A DNA stretch of 62,613 nucleotides from Saccharomonospora azurea NA-128 (GCF_000231055.2 NZ_CM001466.1:4695720-4758332), one strand, 5' to 3'. Counted from the first letter of the stretch, positions 1 to 9,157 are shown. Notes: generated from the sequence alone by a model not told the origin. Numbers and translations are program-made.

Positions 1-2084
1 GTGGTGGCCCCGGTGGCGGTCGCGGTGGCGGCGGTCCTCGCGGTGGCGGCGGCGGTGGCTTCCGTCCCGGTGGCGGCGGCCCCGGTGGCGGTTTCCGTCC
101 CGGTCCCGGTGGGGGCGGCGGTTTCCGCGGCGGTCGCGGCGGTCCCGGTGGCCGTGGCGGCACGGCGGGTGCGTTCGGCCGTCCCGGTGGTCCCTCGCGC
201 AAGGGCCGCAAGTCGAAGCGGCAGAAGCGCCAGGAGTACATGGAGAACATGCAGGCGCCGTCGGTCGGCGGCGTGCGTCTGCCCAAGGGCAACGGCGAGA
301 CCATCCGGCTTCCGCGGGGTGCGTCTCTGACCGACTTCGCGGAGAAGATCGACGCGAACCCGGCCTCGTTGGTGCAGGTGCTGTTCCACCTCGGCGAGAT
401 GGTCACCGCGACGCAGTCCGTCTCCGAGGACGTGCTCGAGCTGCTCGGCTCGGAGATGAACTACAACGTCCAGGTGGTCAGCCCCGAGGAGGAGGACCGC
501 GAGCTCCTGGAGACCTTCGACATCACCTACGGCGAGGACGCCGGCGGTGAGGAGGACCTCCAGGCCCGTCCGCCGGTGGTGACCGTCATGGGTCACGTCG
601 ACCACGGTAAGACCCGACTGCTGGACACCATCCGGCAGGCGAAGGTCGCCGAGGGTGAGGCCGGTGGCATCACCCAGCACATCGGCGCCTACCAGGTCGA
701 CACCGAGGTCGACGGCGACCGCAGGGTCATCACCTTCATCGACACCCCGGGTCACGAGGCGTTCACCGCCATGCGTGCCCGTGGTGCGCAGGCCACCGAC
801 ATCGCCGTGATCGTGGTCGCGGCCGACGACGGTGTCATGCCGCAGACGGTGGAGGCCATCAACCACGCTCAGGCCGCCAAGGCGCCGATCGTGGTCGCGG
901 TCAACAAGATCGACGTCGAGGGCGCGAACCCGGCGAAGGTGCGTCAGCAGCTCACCGAGTACAACCTCGTGGCCGAGGAGTACGGCGGCGAGACGATGTT
1001 CGTCGACATCTCCGCCAAGAAGGGCGAGAACATCGACGGTCTGCTCGAAGCGATCGTGCTGACCGCCGACGCGGCGCTGGACCTCCGGGCCAACCCGGAC
1101 ATGGAGGCCCAGGGTGTGGCCATCGAGGCGCACCTCGACCGCGGTCGTGGTCCGGTGGCGACCGTGCTGGTGCAGCGGGGCACGCTGCGCGTGGGTGACT
1201 CGGTGGTGGCCGGCGACGCCTACGGTCGTGTGCGGCGCATGGTCGACGAGTACAACCGCGACGTCACCGAGGCGACGCCGTCGAGGCCGGTGCAGGTCAT
1301 CGGTTTCACGTCGGTGCCTCGGGCGGGTGACACCTTCCTCGTGGTCGAGGAGGACCGCGTCGCCCGGCAGATCGCGGAGCGTCGACAGGCCCGCATCCGG
1401 AACGCGGAGAACGCGGCCCGGCGCAAGCGCGTCAGCCTGGAGGACCTGGACTCCGCGTTGAAGGAGACCAACACCCTCAACCTGATCATCAAGGGTGACA
1501 ACTCGGGTACCGTCGAAGCGCTGGAGGCGTCCCTGCTCCAGATCGACGTCGGTGACGAGGTGGAACTCAACGTGGTCCACCGTGGTGTGGGTGGCGTGAC
1601 CGAGAGCGACATCGACCTCGCCACGGCCTCCGACGCCATCGTGATCGGCTACAACGTGCGAGCGCAGGGCAAGGCCACCGAGCGGGCCACCCGCGAGGGC
1701 GTGGATGTCCGGTACTACACGGTCATCTACCAGGCGATCGAAGAGATCGAGAAGGCCCTCAAGGGCATGCTCAAGCCGATCTACGAGGAGGTGGAGCTCG
1801 GCAAGGCCGAGGTCCGCGATGTGTTCAAGTCCTCCAAGGTCGGCACCATCGCCGGTTGCCTCGTGACGACGGGCGAGATCCGCCGCAACGCGAAGGCGCG
1901 CCTCCTGCGCGACGACGTGGTGGTCGCCGAGAACCTGCCGGTGAACTCGCTGCGCCGGTTCAAGGACGACGTGGTGGAGGTCCGCGAGGGCTTCGAGTGC
2001 GGTCTCACGCTCGGCAAGTTCAGCGACATCAAGGTCGGTGACGTGGTCGAGACGTACGAGCTGCGCGAGAAGCCGCGCGACTGA
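1..2084 (+). CDS. infB: Translation initiation factor IF-2 (5' end outside window)
   Basis: IF-2 is the GTPase that places initiator tRNA in the 30S P site and promotes 50S joining. The frame is open from base 3, so the true start lies upstream. The first 210 or so bases encode a low-complexity Gly/Arg/Pro/Phe stretch (repeated GGG and FRPGG words), then a basic linker ending [10 protein letters not shown]; such tails are usual in actinobacterial IF-2. The G domain follows with the P-loop GHVDHGKT near base 600, DTPGHEAF and NKID, then the beta-barrel and fMet-tRNA binding domains up to the stop at 2082-2084. It leads a unit with the DUF503 gene and rbfA. The ATG at 240 is internal, not the start. 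Identification is certain; only the N-terminus is missing. Confidence 0.98.
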   Translation, partial: GGPGGGRGGGGPRGGGGGGFRPGGGGPGGGFRPGPGGGGGFRGGRGGPGGRGGTAGAFGRPGGPSRKGRKSKRQKRQEYMENMQAPSVGGVRLPKGNGETIRLPRGASLTDFAEKIDANPASLVQVLFHLGEMVTATQSVSEDVLELLGSEMNYNVQVVSPEEEDRELLETFDITYGEDAGGEEDLQARPPVVTVMGHVDHGKTRLLDTIRQAKVAEGEAGGITQHIGAYQVDTEVDGDRRVITFIDTPGHEAFTAMRARGAQATDIAVIVVAADDGVMPQTVEAINHAQAAKAPIVVAVNKIDVEGANPAKVRQQLTEYNLVAEEYGGETMFVDISAKKGENIDGLLEAIVLTADAALDLRANPDMEAQGVAIEAHLDRGRGPVATVLVQRGTLRVGDSVVAGDAYGRVRRMVDEYNRDVTEATPSRPVQVIGFTSVPRAGDTFLVVEEDRVARQIAERRQARIRNAENAARRKRVSLEDLDSALKETNTLNLIIKGDNSGTVEALEASLLQIDVGDEVELNVVHRGVGGVTESDIDLATASDAIVIGYNVRAQGKATERATREGVDVRYYTVIYQAIEEIEKALKGMLKPIYEEVELGKAEVRDVFKSSKVGTIAGCLVTTGEIRRNAKARLLRDDVVVAENLPVNSLRRFKDDVVEVREGFECGLTLGKFSDIKVGDVVETYELREKPRD

Positions 2085-2154
2085 TTCGGGGCTGACGGCC
2101 GGGCGGGCGGACATCGACCCGCCCGGCCGTCGGCGTAAGCAGGGGGCGACAACG

Positions 2155-2454
2155 ATGTACGTCGGCACACTGGAACTGGACGTTCTGCTCGGGGACGTGC
2201 GGTCGCTGAAGCAGAAGCGGTCCGCGGTGCGGCCGATCGTCGCCGAGCTCCGGCGCCGCTACGAGGTCTCGGTGGCCGAGGTGGGGCATCTCGACCTGCA
2301 CCGGCGCTCGCTGGTGGGGGTGGCCGTCGTGGCGGCGGACGGTGCTCATGTGCGTGACGTACTGGACTCCTGTGAGCGGCTCGTGGCCGGCCGCCCGGAG
2401 ATCGAGCTGCTGTCGGCGCACCGGCGGTTGCTGGGTCCCGACGACGAAGCGTGA
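2155..2454 (+). CDS. DUF503 family protein (YlxP-like)
   Basis: A 99-residue protein starting [20 protein letters not shown] and ending [15 protein letters not shown]. The LxLxx..SLKxKR opening and overall length are those of the DUF503/YlxP family, which regularly sits between infB and rbfA and is thought to have a ribosome- or RNA-related role, not yet settled. ATG 2155 is chosen because the family starts here; the frame stays open upstream only into the infB tail. A purine-rich AGGGGGCGA lies just upstream. It is 70 bases after infB and 25 bases before rbfA, so it is almost surely co-transcribed with both. Confidence 0.9.
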   Translation: MYVGTLELDVLLGDVRSLKQKRSAVRPIVAELRRRYEVSVAEVGHLDLHRRSLVGVAVVAADGAHVRDVLDSCERLVAGRPEIELLSAHRRLLGPDDEA

Positions 2455-2479
2455 GAGCGAGAAAAGAAGGGGGTGCGTC

Positions 2480-2923
2480 ATGGCCGATCAGGCCCGCGCA
2501 CGACGGTTGGCGAAGCGGATCGCTCAGATCGTGGCGTCCGCGTTGGAACACGACATCAAGGATCCGCGACTCGGCAACGTGACCATCACCGACGCCCGGG
2601 TCACCGGTGACCTCCGCGACGCGACCGTGTACTACACGGTGCTCGGTGACAGCCTCGACGCGAAGCCGGACTTCGCGGGTGCGGCGGCCGCGCTGGAGTC
2701 GGCGCGCGGCGTGCTGCGCACCAAGGTCGGCCAGGGCACGGGTGTGCGGTACACGCCGACGTTGACGTTCGTGGCGGACCAGCTGCCGCAGGACGCGCGA
2801 CACATCGACGACCTGTTGGCGAAGGCTCGGGAGGCCGATGCCGAGGTGGCTCGCCTCGCCACGGGGGCACAGCCTGCCGGCGAGGCCGATCCCTACCGTC
2901 GCAAGGACGACGACGAGGACTGA
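2480..2923 (+). CDS. rbfA: 30S ribosome-binding factor A
   Basis: RbfA is a single KH-like domain protein that helps late maturation of the 30S subunit and 5' processing of 16S rRNA, acting in the cytoplasm. The 147 residues begin [17 protein letters not shown] and contain the family core [19 protein letters not shown] and the C-terminal [19 protein letters not shown] helix. The start ATG 2480 follows AAGAAGGGGG (2464-2473). The C-terminal tail is acidic and Lys/Asp-rich. It is the last gene of the infB unit: a perfect hairpin follows 10 bases after the stop. The gene that usually comes next in actinobacteria (nrnA, a DHH phosphoesterase) is absent. Confidence 0.96.
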   Translation: MADQARARRLAKRIAQIVASALEHDIKDPRLGNVTITDARVTGDLRDATVYYTVLGDSLDAKPDFAGAAAALESARGVLRTKVGQGTGVRYTPTLTFVADQLPQDARHIDDLLAKAREADAEVARLATGAQPAGEADPYRRKDDDED

Positions 2924-2932
2924 CGACGAGGA

Positions 2933-2954
2933 GGACTGACGACCACGTCAGTCC
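2933..2954 (+). terminator. Probable terminator of infB-DUF503-rbfA
   Basis: A perfect 9-bp inverted repeat, GGACTGACG and CGTCAGTCC, encloses the tetraloop ACCA, beginning 10 bases after the rbfA stop. There is no T-run, as is common for actinobacterial terminators. Its position at an operon end supports termination or 3' end protection. Confidence 0.7.
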
Positions 2955-3098
2955 GTGGTGGACGTGGTGGCGTTCCTCGTGGAGGGGCGGCGGACACGTC
3001 GCGGAGCGTGTTCGACGGGTCACTGATCGAACGTGCGGGTAACACGGGGCCGGGCGAGACTGTTCGCGGTGCGCATCGACCCGACACGGAGACCCCAC

Positions 3099-4235
3099 GT
3101 GATCACCACAACCCTCGACAGCGCCGCGCTCCGCTCCCGGCTCGTCGACCGTCTCGTGGTCGACGGCTTCCTGCACGAGCGACGCTGGCGGCACGCGTTC
3201 CGCGCCGTTCCGCGCGAAGCGTTGGTCGACGCGTTCACGGTCCGCGACCCACGGACCGGCACTCTCACGCACTACGACGTCGACGTCGACCCGACTCCCG
3301 CGCTCGCCGCCCTCTACAGCAACGTCCCGTTGCTCACCCAGCGGGTCGCGGGGGCGAAGGCCACCCCGAACTCGGCCACGCCCGCGCGGTTGGCCCTGAT
3401 GCTCGAACGCCTCGACGCCCACCCCGGCCACCGGGTGTTGGAGATCGGCACCGGCACCGGCTACCTCACCGCCCTGCTGTGCCACGAACTCGGACATCGC
3501 GCCGTCACCGGTGTCGACCGGGATCCGCAGCTGGTGGAACAGGCGCGAGCCCGGCTCGCCGAACTGGGCTACCGGCCCCGCTTGGTGGCCGGGAACGCCG
3601 CGCACGGCGCCCCGTCGACCGCCCTCTACGACCGCGTCGTCGCCACCGACGGCCTGCCGTGGGTGCCTCCCGCGTGGCTGCCGCAGGTCCGGCCCGGAGG
3701 GGTCATCCTGATCGACGTGGGCTTTCTGATCGTCCGACTGAGCGTCAGCGACGACCGCACGGCGATCGGGCGGTTCACCGACTACGCCGCGTCCATGCAC
3801 CCGCGCGTCGACGCGGGCCACACCGGACTCTCCGTGCGCGACATTCTCGCGGCAGCCAACCGCCGAGGCCGGACCGACCGCGGCCCGCGGCCGTCCTACC
3901 TGGATGAACGCCCGCTGCAGTGCCTGCACGCCATCGTGTTCCCGCACGTGCACAAGGCCATCGTGTACGGCGACGACGACAGCGTTTCCTACGCCTTGAC
4001 CGACTCGGTGTCGGGAGCGTGGGCGCGAGCCTGGCCGGACGGCGACGGGTACGCCACGGTCGTGCACGGAGGCCCGCGGAACCTGTGGTCGGACCTCACC
4101 GGGCTCGCCAGATGGTGGAACGACCGCGGACGCCCGGAACCGACCCGGTTCGGACTCACCGTCGCCGCCGACGGGGCGCACGTGCTGTGGATCGACCGGC
4201 CGGACAGGGTGGTGACGCGGCTACCCGTCGAATGA
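3099..4235 (+). CDS. Protein-L-isoaspartate O-methyltransferase-like SAM methyltransferase, long form
   Basis: A 378-residue SAM-dependent methyltransferase. The PIMT-type core spans about residues 20-220: a pre-core SNVPLLTQ, then SATPARLALMLERL, motif I VLEIGTGTGYLTALL, the acidic GVDRD, and the VRPGGVILIDV strand. Classical PIMTs repair isoaspartate in about 210 residues; this one has a C-terminal extension of some 160 residues (KAIVYGDDDSVSYALTDS through the end) of unknown job. Similar long PIMT relatives are used as peptide-modifying enzymes in some lanthipeptide clusters, but no precursor or dehydratase gene is nearby. GTG 3099 is chosen because GGAG (3088-3091) lies 7 bases before it; GTG 3069 is an alternative. 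It stands alone between the rbfA terminator and a converging gene, so substrate is unknown. Confidence 0.8.
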   Translation: MITTTLDSAALRSRLVDRLVVDGFLHERRWRHAFRAVPREALVDAFTVRDPRTGTLTHYDVDVDPTPALAALYSNVPLLTQRVAGAKATPNSATPARLALMLERLDAHPGHRVLEIGTGTGYLTALLCHELGHRAVTGVDRDPQLVEQARARLAELGYRPRLVAGNAAHGAPSTALYDRVVATDGLPWVPPAWLPQVRPGGVILIDVGFLIVRLSVSDDRTAIGRFTDYAASMHPRVDAGHTGLSVRDILAAANRRGRTDRGPRPSYLDERPLQCLHAIVFPHVHKAIVYGDDDSVSYALTDSVSGAWARAWPDGDGYATVVHGGPRNLWSDLTGLARWWNDRGRPEPTRFGLTVAADGAHVLWIDRPDRVVTRLPVE

Positions 4236-4265
4236 GCGGCCGCCGCCGGTGCCGACTCGCAGGCG

Positions 4266-5297
4266 CTACTTCCGCGCCACGACGACGTCCCGTTCGATGG
4301 ACTGATCGACGCGGTGGGCCAGATCGTCGTAACCGGGCCCGGTCACCACGGTCAGTCCGGCGCGCTCGCAGGTGGCGATGAGCTCCGCCCGGTTCAGCAC
4401 GTGCGTGTTGAACGAGATGCCCATGGCCCCGCCGGTTCGCAGCACCCGGGTCCAGCCGGGGATCGCCGCGGCGAGCAGGTCGCGCGGGCTGCGCGCCAGC
4501 GAGTCGTCCTCGGCGCGACTGCCGTGCTGCACGCCGTACGGTGCGTCGGTGACGACGAGGTGCACCGACCCCTCGCGGACGAGTTCGTCGGTGCGCAGGG
4601 TGTCGGTGTTGTAGTAGACGAGGCTGCGCGTCCGGCCGGCGCGGTAGTCGTCCTTGTCGGCCGCGTACTCGATCTCCAACCGCTGGCCCAGCCGCGTCTT
4701 GTGCCGCCGCAGCACTCCGGACTGCGCCGTGTGCTTGAGCCGCTTGCTGCGCAGCCAGGTCTTGATGAACCGCTCGTAGGCCTCGAAGTCCTTCGCCGAC
4801 ACCTCGACGCCCGTGGCGTCGTGGCCGTACATCATGGCCTGGTTCAGCGTGGTGCCGCGGCCGCACAGCGGGTCGAGGACGTGCAGCGGGGTGTGGTAGC
4901 CCTCGTCGGCCCAGCGGGACGCGAGCAGGGTGAGGTTGAAGACGAGCTGGGTGAACTGCTCGTTGGTCTTGCCCGGGTACTTCTGGATCGTGAGCAGGTC
5001 GGAGTCGAACCGCGCCGCGGGGGTGAGGTGGAGGGGACGCAGCAGCTCGCCGGTGATCTCGAACAGTGCGTACGTGGACGAGACGTTCGACACCAGCGCG
5101 ATGTCGTCGTCGGACAGCGGCTCGTCGGTGGTCAGCGTGACGTAGTCGACACCGCCGAACGCGCGGGTGCCGGTGTCGCGCACCTCGGCCGAGAGCACGG
5201 AGGCGAACGCCGACAGCTCGGCCGACACGAGCGCCGGCGCGGAGCTGGTGTAGACGCGGTTGGCGGAGGGAAGGATGAGGATCGCGTACTCGGGCAT
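4266..5297 (-). CDS. TRM11/THUMP-type RNA methyltransferase-like protein
   Basis: A 343-residue SAM methyltransferase of the class that modifies the exocyclic amine of guanine in tRNA (Trm11-like). The N-terminal 100 residues have a PSANRVYTSSAPALVSAEL opening and a THUMP-like fold region; the Rossmann domain has VLDPLCGRGTTLNQAMMYG (motif I), then GVEVS, and the catalytic loop VTDAPYGVQHG, the D-x-P-Y form of the N-methylase motif IV. Substrate and position are inferred from family only. It reads toward the PIMT-like gene with 30 bases between the two stops, and away from the MATE gene with 50 bases between starts. No Shine-Dalgarno precedes ATG 5297; a TAAACT box sits 9 bases upstream, suggesting a leaderless or nearly leaderless message. 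Confidence 0.78.
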   Translation of the reverse strand: MPEYAILILPSANRVYTSSAPALVSAELSAFASVLSAEVRDTGTRAFGGVDYVTLTTDEPLSDDDIALVSNVSSTYALFEITGELLRPLHLTPAARFDSDLLTIQKYPGKTNEQFTQLVFNLTLLASRWADEGYHTPLHVLDPLCGRGTTLNQAMMYGHDATGVEVSAKDFEAYERFIKTWLRSKRLKHTAQSGVLRRHKTRLGQRLEIEYAADKDDYRAGRTRSLVYYNTDTLRTDELVREGSVHLVVTDAPYGVQHGSRAEDDSLARSPRDLLAAAIPGWTRVLRTGGAMGISFNTHVLNRAELIATCERAGLTVVTGPGYDDLAHRVDQSIERDVVVARK

Positions 5298-5306
5298 CGG
5301 CGAGAC

Positions 5307-5312
5307 AGTTTA
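5307..5312 (-). promoter_or_regulatory. Putative -10 box of the TRM11-like gene
   Basis: On the minus strand TAAACT lies 9 bases before the ATG at 5297, with no Shine-Dalgarno between them. It faces the TACGCT box of the MATE gene, so both promoters fit in a 50-base divergent spacer. Confidence 0.45.
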
Positions 5313-5335
5313 GTCCAGGGCCGAGCAGGGCCGAT

Positions 5336-5341
5336 TACGCT
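5336..5341 (+). promoter_or_regulatory. Putative -10 box, leaderless start of MATE gene
   Basis: TACGCT matches TANNNT and ends exactly 6 bases before the GTG at 5348. No Shine-Dalgarno is present. This spacing places the transcription start at or next to the start codon. Confidence 0.5.
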
Positions 5342-5347
5342 GCTGGC

Positions 5348-6661
5348 GTGACCGACACTCTCTCGCACCGCGTGCCCGCCAGGGACGTGTGGCGGCTCGC
5401 CGTTCCCGCGCTCGGAGTGCTCGCCGCGGAACCGCTGTACGTGCTGGTGGACACCGCGGTGGTCGGCCATCTCGGCGCGTTGCCGCTGGCGGGGCTCGCG
5501 CTCGGTGGCACGTTGCTGTCGCTGGTGTCCACCCAGCTCACCTTCCTGTCGTACGGCACGACGTCGAGGACGGCCCGCCTGCACGGCGCGGGCCGCCGCG
5601 CGGACGCCGTCGGCGAGGGAGTGCAGGCCACGTGGCTCGCGCTCGCGGTCGGTCTCGTGGTGCTGCTGGTCGGGCAGCTGCTCGCCGAACCGGTCGCCCT
5701 GGCGATGTCGGGGGACGAGGAGGTCGCCGAGCGGACGGTGTCGTGGTTGCGTATCGCCCTGTGCGGCGCGCCGATGATCCTCGTGACCATGGCAGGCAAC
5801 GGCTGGATGCGCGGTGTGCAGGACGCCGTGCGGCCACTGCGCTACGTGCTGGCGGGCAACGCGCTGTCGGCTGTGTTGTGTCCCGTGCTGGTGTATCCGG
5901 TGGGCTGGGGCCTGGAGGGCTCGGCGGTCGCGAACGTCGTGGCCCAGGCGGTGTCGGCCACGCTGTTCCTGCGGGCGCTGGTCCGCGAGGGCAGTCTCGT
6001 GCGCCCGAACCTCGGGGTGATGCGCGCGCAGTTGCGGCTCGGTCGCGACCTGGTGTTGCGCAGCCTCGCGTTCCAGGCCTGTTTCGTGTCCGCCACGGCC
6101 GTGGCCGCCCGAACGTCGACCGAGGCCGTCGGAGCGCACCAGGTGGTGTGGCAGCTGTGGACGTTCCTGTCGCTGGTGCTCGACTCCGTGGCCATCGCGG
6201 CCCAGTCGCTCGTGGGGGCCGCGCTGGGGGCGCGCGAGTCGCGCCGGGCGCGCGCCATCGCGTCGCAGATCGTCCGCTACGGACTGATCTTCGGCTGTGC
6301 GCTGGGGGTGGTGTTCGCGGCGCTGTATCCGGTGTTGCCGCACGCGTTCACGACCGACGCCGGGGTGCTCGGCACGATCCCGCACGCGTGGTGGTTCTTC
6401 GTCGCCCTGCAGCCTGTCGCGGGGGTCGTGTTCGCCTTGGACGGTGTCCTGCTCGGTGCGGGCGACGCCGCGTTCCTGCGCAACGCCACCCTGAGCAGCG
6501 CGGTGCTCGGCTACCTGCCGCTCATCTGGGTGTCCCTCGCGGTCGGATGGGGCCTCGTCGGCATTTGGACCGGGCTCACGCTCTTCATGGTGCTGCGCCT
6601 GGCGTTCGTGCTGGTGCGGTGGCGTTCGGGACGCTGGGCGGTGGAAGGCGTCGCGGCGTGA
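5348..6661 (+). CDS. dinF: MATE family efflux transporter, DinF type
   Basis: A 437-residue integral membrane protein of the multidrug and toxic compound extrusion family, exchanging cations (H+ or Na+) for organic solutes across the cytoplasmic membrane. Twelve hydrophobic segments can be counted in two similar halves. The first helix has AVPALGVLAAEPLYVLVDTA followed by VVGHLGALPLAGLALG, the usual MATE opening with the conserved Pro and Asp of DinF-type members. The second half begins near LRLGRDLVLRSLAFQACF. The gene is the expected dinF of this locus (rbfA-nrnA-dinF order in relatives). Start GTG 5348 has no ribosome-binding site. Drug specificity cannot be read from sequence. Confidence 0.9.
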   Translation: MTDTLSHRVPARDVWRLAVPALGVLAAEPLYVLVDTAVVGHLGALPLAGLALGGTLLSLVSTQLTFLSYGTTSRTARLHGAGRRADAVGEGVQATWLALAVGLVVLLVGQLLAEPVALAMSGDEEVAERTVSWLRIALCGAPMILVTMAGNGWMRGVQDAVRPLRYVLAGNALSAVLCPVLVYPVGWGLEGSAVANVVAQAVSATLFLRALVREGSLVRPNLGVMRAQLRLGRDLVLRSLAFQACFVSATAVAARTSTEAVGAHQVVWQLWTFLSLVLDSVAIAAQSLVGAALGARESRRARAIASQIVRYGLIFGCALGVVFAALYPVLPHAFTTDAGVLGTIPHAWWFFVALQPVAGVVFALDGVLLGAGDAAFLRNATLSSAVLGYLPLIWVSLAVGWGLVGIWTGLTLFMVLRLAFVLVRWRSGRWAVEGVAA

Positions 6662-6852
6662 GGGCGCGACCGGCGGCGACCGGGAGGAACCGGCGTCGCC
6701 ACGCGGCGTCGGTCCGTGGTCACTGTGTCGAATCACACCGAGATCACGGGTAAGTATCGAGGTTGCTTAGGCGATACAACTAGTGGGACCCACTGTCGCG
6801 TAGCCCCGGTCCACGTCCACACGCCATCCGGCCCGCCACTGGAGGAGTCTCC

Positions 6853-8193
6853 TTGCCGTCCCGACCCGCCACGACCGCACCGACCTCGTCGCTCCGGTCG
6901 TGGTTGATCTGGTTGACCGCTGCCATCGTCTACGTCCTCGCCGTCTTCCACCGCACCTCGCTCGGGGTCGCGGGTCTCGACGCCGCCGAACGGTTCGGCG
7001 TCGGTTCGACCGCTCTGGCTACGTTCACCTTCCTGCAGATCAGCGTGTACGCGGCCATGCAGGTGCCCACCGGGGTGCTGGTCGATCGGTTCGGTCCACG
7101 CCGGATCCTCATCTGGGCGCTGGTCTTCCTCGGGCTCGGGCAGGTGCTGCTCGCCGTGTCCCACACCTACGCCCTCGCGCTCGTGGCGCGCGGCGTGGTC
7201 GGGCTCGGTGACGCGCTGACCTTCGTGTCGGTCCTCCGCCTGGCCGCCAACCACTTCCCCGGCAAGCAGTACATGCTCGTCACGGCGCTGACCGGCGCGC
7301 TCGGCTTCGTCGGCAACCTGGTCGCGACCCTGCCGCTCACCCTGCTGCTCGCCGGACCCGGGTGGACGCCGACGTTCCTCGTGGCAGGGTTGGCGACGTT
7401 CGTGTTCACGGTGGTGGTGACCCTGCGCGTGCGCGACACTCCCACGTCCCGGCACTCCGTCGTCTCGACCGCCTCGGCGTCGGAGGTCGCGCTCCAGTTC
7501 CGGGAGGCGCTGCGCACGCCGGGGACCCGGCTGGGTTTCTGGACGCACTTCTCCACCCCGTTCTCGCACAACGTGCTGGTGCTGCTGTGGGGCCTGCCGT
7601 TCCTCGTGGACGGGCAGGGCTACTCCGCGACGACGGCGAGTTCCCTGCTCGCCGCGTTCGTGATCGGAGCCCTGGTCAGCAACCCCGTCATCGGCGGTTT
7701 CGTCGGGCGCAGGCCGGAATGGCGCATGCCGATCGTCGTCACCCAGCTCGCGCTGACCGGCGTGGTGTGGGCGGCGCTGCTCGTCTGGCCCGGCCAGGTG
7801 CCCGTCGCCGTGCTGATCCCCGCGTTCGTCATCCTCTCGCTCGGCAACCCGTGCTCCTTGATCGGCTTCGCGCTCGCCCGCGACTACAACCCGGTGTCGC
7901 GTGTCGGGACCGCCACCGGCATCGTCAACGTGGGCGGGTTCGTCGCCACGGCCGTGGCGTCCCTGGCGATCGGCATGCTGCTGGAGGCCAGCGGCGGCAA
8001 CTACCGGATCGCTCTGCTGACGATGGTGGCCGTGCTCGTCTTCGGCGCTTGGCGGATGCTCGTCTGGTGGCGGAGGGCGCGCGCGGTCGTGTTCGCCGCC
8101 GAGGACAGGGGAGAGCCGGTTCCGGTGCGGCTGCGCAGGCACCGCTGGGACTCCGTGCGGGTCCAGGTGGAACGAGCCGCCTCCCCGGTGTGA
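6853..8193 (+). CDS. Major facilitator superfamily transporter
   Basis: A 446-residue MFS permease with about 12 membrane segments. The loop after helix 2 carries VPTGVLVDRFGPRRILI, the MFS signature (G-x-x-x-D-R-x-G-R/P-R). The two six-helix halves are joined by a hydrophilic stretch (RVRDTPTSRHSVVSTAS, about residue 195-215), and the C-terminus is a basic cytoplasmic tail of some 45 residues. TTG 6853 is chosen because a full GGAGGA (6841-6846) lies 6 bases before it. The gene has its own 190-base upstream region and stands alone between dinF and truB. Substrate unknown; nitrate, sugar and drug families share this architecture. Confidence 0.85.
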   Translation: MPSRPATTAPTSSLRSWLIWLTAAIVYVLAVFHRTSLGVAGLDAAERFGVGSTALATFTFLQISVYAAMQVPTGVLVDRFGPRRILIWALVFLGLGQVLLAVSHTYALALVARGVVGLGDALTFVSVLRLAANHFPGKQYMLVTALTGALGFVGNLVATLPLTLLLAGPGWTPTFLVAGLATFVFTVVVTLRVRDTPTSRHSVVSTASASEVALQFREALRTPGTRLGFWTHFSTPFSHNVLVLLWGLPFLVDGQGYSATTASSLLAAFVIGALVSNPVIGGFVGRRPEWRMPIVVTQLALTGVVWAALLVWPGQVPVAVLIPAFVILSLGNPCSLIGFALARDYNPVSRVGTATGIVNVGGFVATAVASLAIGMLLEASGGNYRIALLTMVAVLVFGAWRMLVWWRRARAVVFAAEDRGEPVPVRLRRHRWDSVRVQVERAASPV

Positions 8194-8248
8194 CGAGCGG
8201 GAGGCGACCGCTGAGCGGCCGGGCTGCGGGGTGGTCGGCGACGGCGGT

Positions 8249-8254
8249 TACAGT
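8249..8254 (+). promoter_or_regulatory. Putative -10 box, leaderless start of truB
   Basis: TACAGT (extended TTACAGT) ends 6 bases before GTG 8261 and no Shine-Dalgarno is seen. The spacing also argues for 8261 over the upstream in-frame GTG at 8231, which the box would lie inside. Confidence 0.5.
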
Positions 8255-8260
8255 GCGTGC

Positions 8261-9157
8261 GTGTCCCCCCAAGCTCCACCCCCCGGTCTGCTGATCGTCG
8301 ACAAGCCCGCCGGAATGACCTCACACGACGTCGTCGCCAAGGCCCGTCGGTTCCTGCGCACCCGCAAGATCGGGCACGCGGGAACACTCGACCCGATGGC
8401 CACGGGAGTGCTCGTCCTGGGCGTGGAGCGGGCCACGAAACTGCTCGGCCAGCTGGCGCTCGACCGCAAGACCTACCTGGCCACGATCTCGCTCGGCGTC
8501 GCCACCACCACCGACGACGCCGAGGGCGAGGTCGTGGCCCGCGCCGACGAGTCCGCGCTCGCCGAGGTCGCCGACTCCGCCATCACCGCGGAGATCGCGG
8601 CGCTGACGGGGGACATCCTGCAGAAGCCCAGCGCCGTGAGCGCGGTGAAGGTGGACGGCAAGCGCGCCTACGCCCGGGTCCGTGCGGGTGAGGAGGTCGA
8701 CCTTCCCGCCCGGCCGGTGACGGTGTACCGGTTCGACGTGCTCGCGCAGCGGCGGGAGACCGGCCGCCTCGAACTCGACGTGATGGTGGACTGCTCGTCG
8801 GGCACCTACGTGCGGGCGCTGGCGCGGGACCTCGGCGCGGCGCTGGGCGTCGGCGGTCACCTCGCGGCGCTGCGGCGCACGTCCGTGGGCCCGTTCACCC
8901 TGGCGAAGGCCCGCTCACTGGAGGACGTCGAGCGCGATCCCGGGTTGTCGTTGACGCTGGACGAGGCCGTGGCCGCCGCGTTCCCCCGCGTGGACGTCGA
9001 CGCGCCCGTGGCGGCCGCCGTCCGGCACGGGCAGCGAATCCCCGCCGCGGGGCGCGACGGCACGTACGGCGTCTTCGCGCCGGACGGTCGGGTGCTCGCG
9101 CTCGCCCAGGACACCGGCCGCACCGCCAAACCCGTCGTCGTCCTCGATCCGGCCTGA
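8261..9157 (+). CDS. truB: tRNA pseudouridine(55) synthase
   Basis: TruB converts U55 of the T-loop of nearly all tRNAs to pseudouridine. The 298 residues begin MSPQAPPPGLLIVDKPAGMT, the usual opening, and carry the catalytic Asp in HAGTLDPMATGVLVLG (about residues 41-56), the TYLATISLG strand and VDCSSGTYVRALARDLG. The C-terminal 60 residues (RHGQRIPAAGRDGTYGVF) form the PUA-like RNA-binding end. It is followed 97 bases later by ribF, as in most actinobacteria. The start at 8261 is set by the N-terminal family pattern and the TACAGT box. Confidence 0.96.
   Translation: MSPQAPPPGLLIVDKPAGMTSHDVVAKARRFLRTRKIGHAGTLDPMATGVLVLGVERATKLLGQLALDRKTYLATISLGVATTTDDAEGEVVARADESALAEVADSAITAEIAALTGDILQKPSAVSAVKVDGKRAYARVRAGEEVDLPARPVTVYRFDVLAQRRETGRLELDVMVDCSSGTYVRALARDLGAALGVGGHLAALRRTSVGPFTLAKARSLEDVERDPGLSLTLDEAVAAAFPRVDVDAPVAAAVRHGQRIPAAGRDGTYGVFAPDGRVLALAQDTGRTAKPVVVLDPA

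Noticed and set aside
1-330. Ala/Val-rich open frame at the left edge
   Set aside because: It is the wrong frame of the Gly-rich IF-2 N-terminus; the correct frame runs straight into the G domain.
6745-6785. IdeR/DtxR iron box upstream of the MFS gene (TTAGGC within TTGCTTAGGCGATACAAC)
   Set aside because: Only one half matches the TTAGGTTAGGCTAACCTAA pattern; the other half has about three of eight bases.
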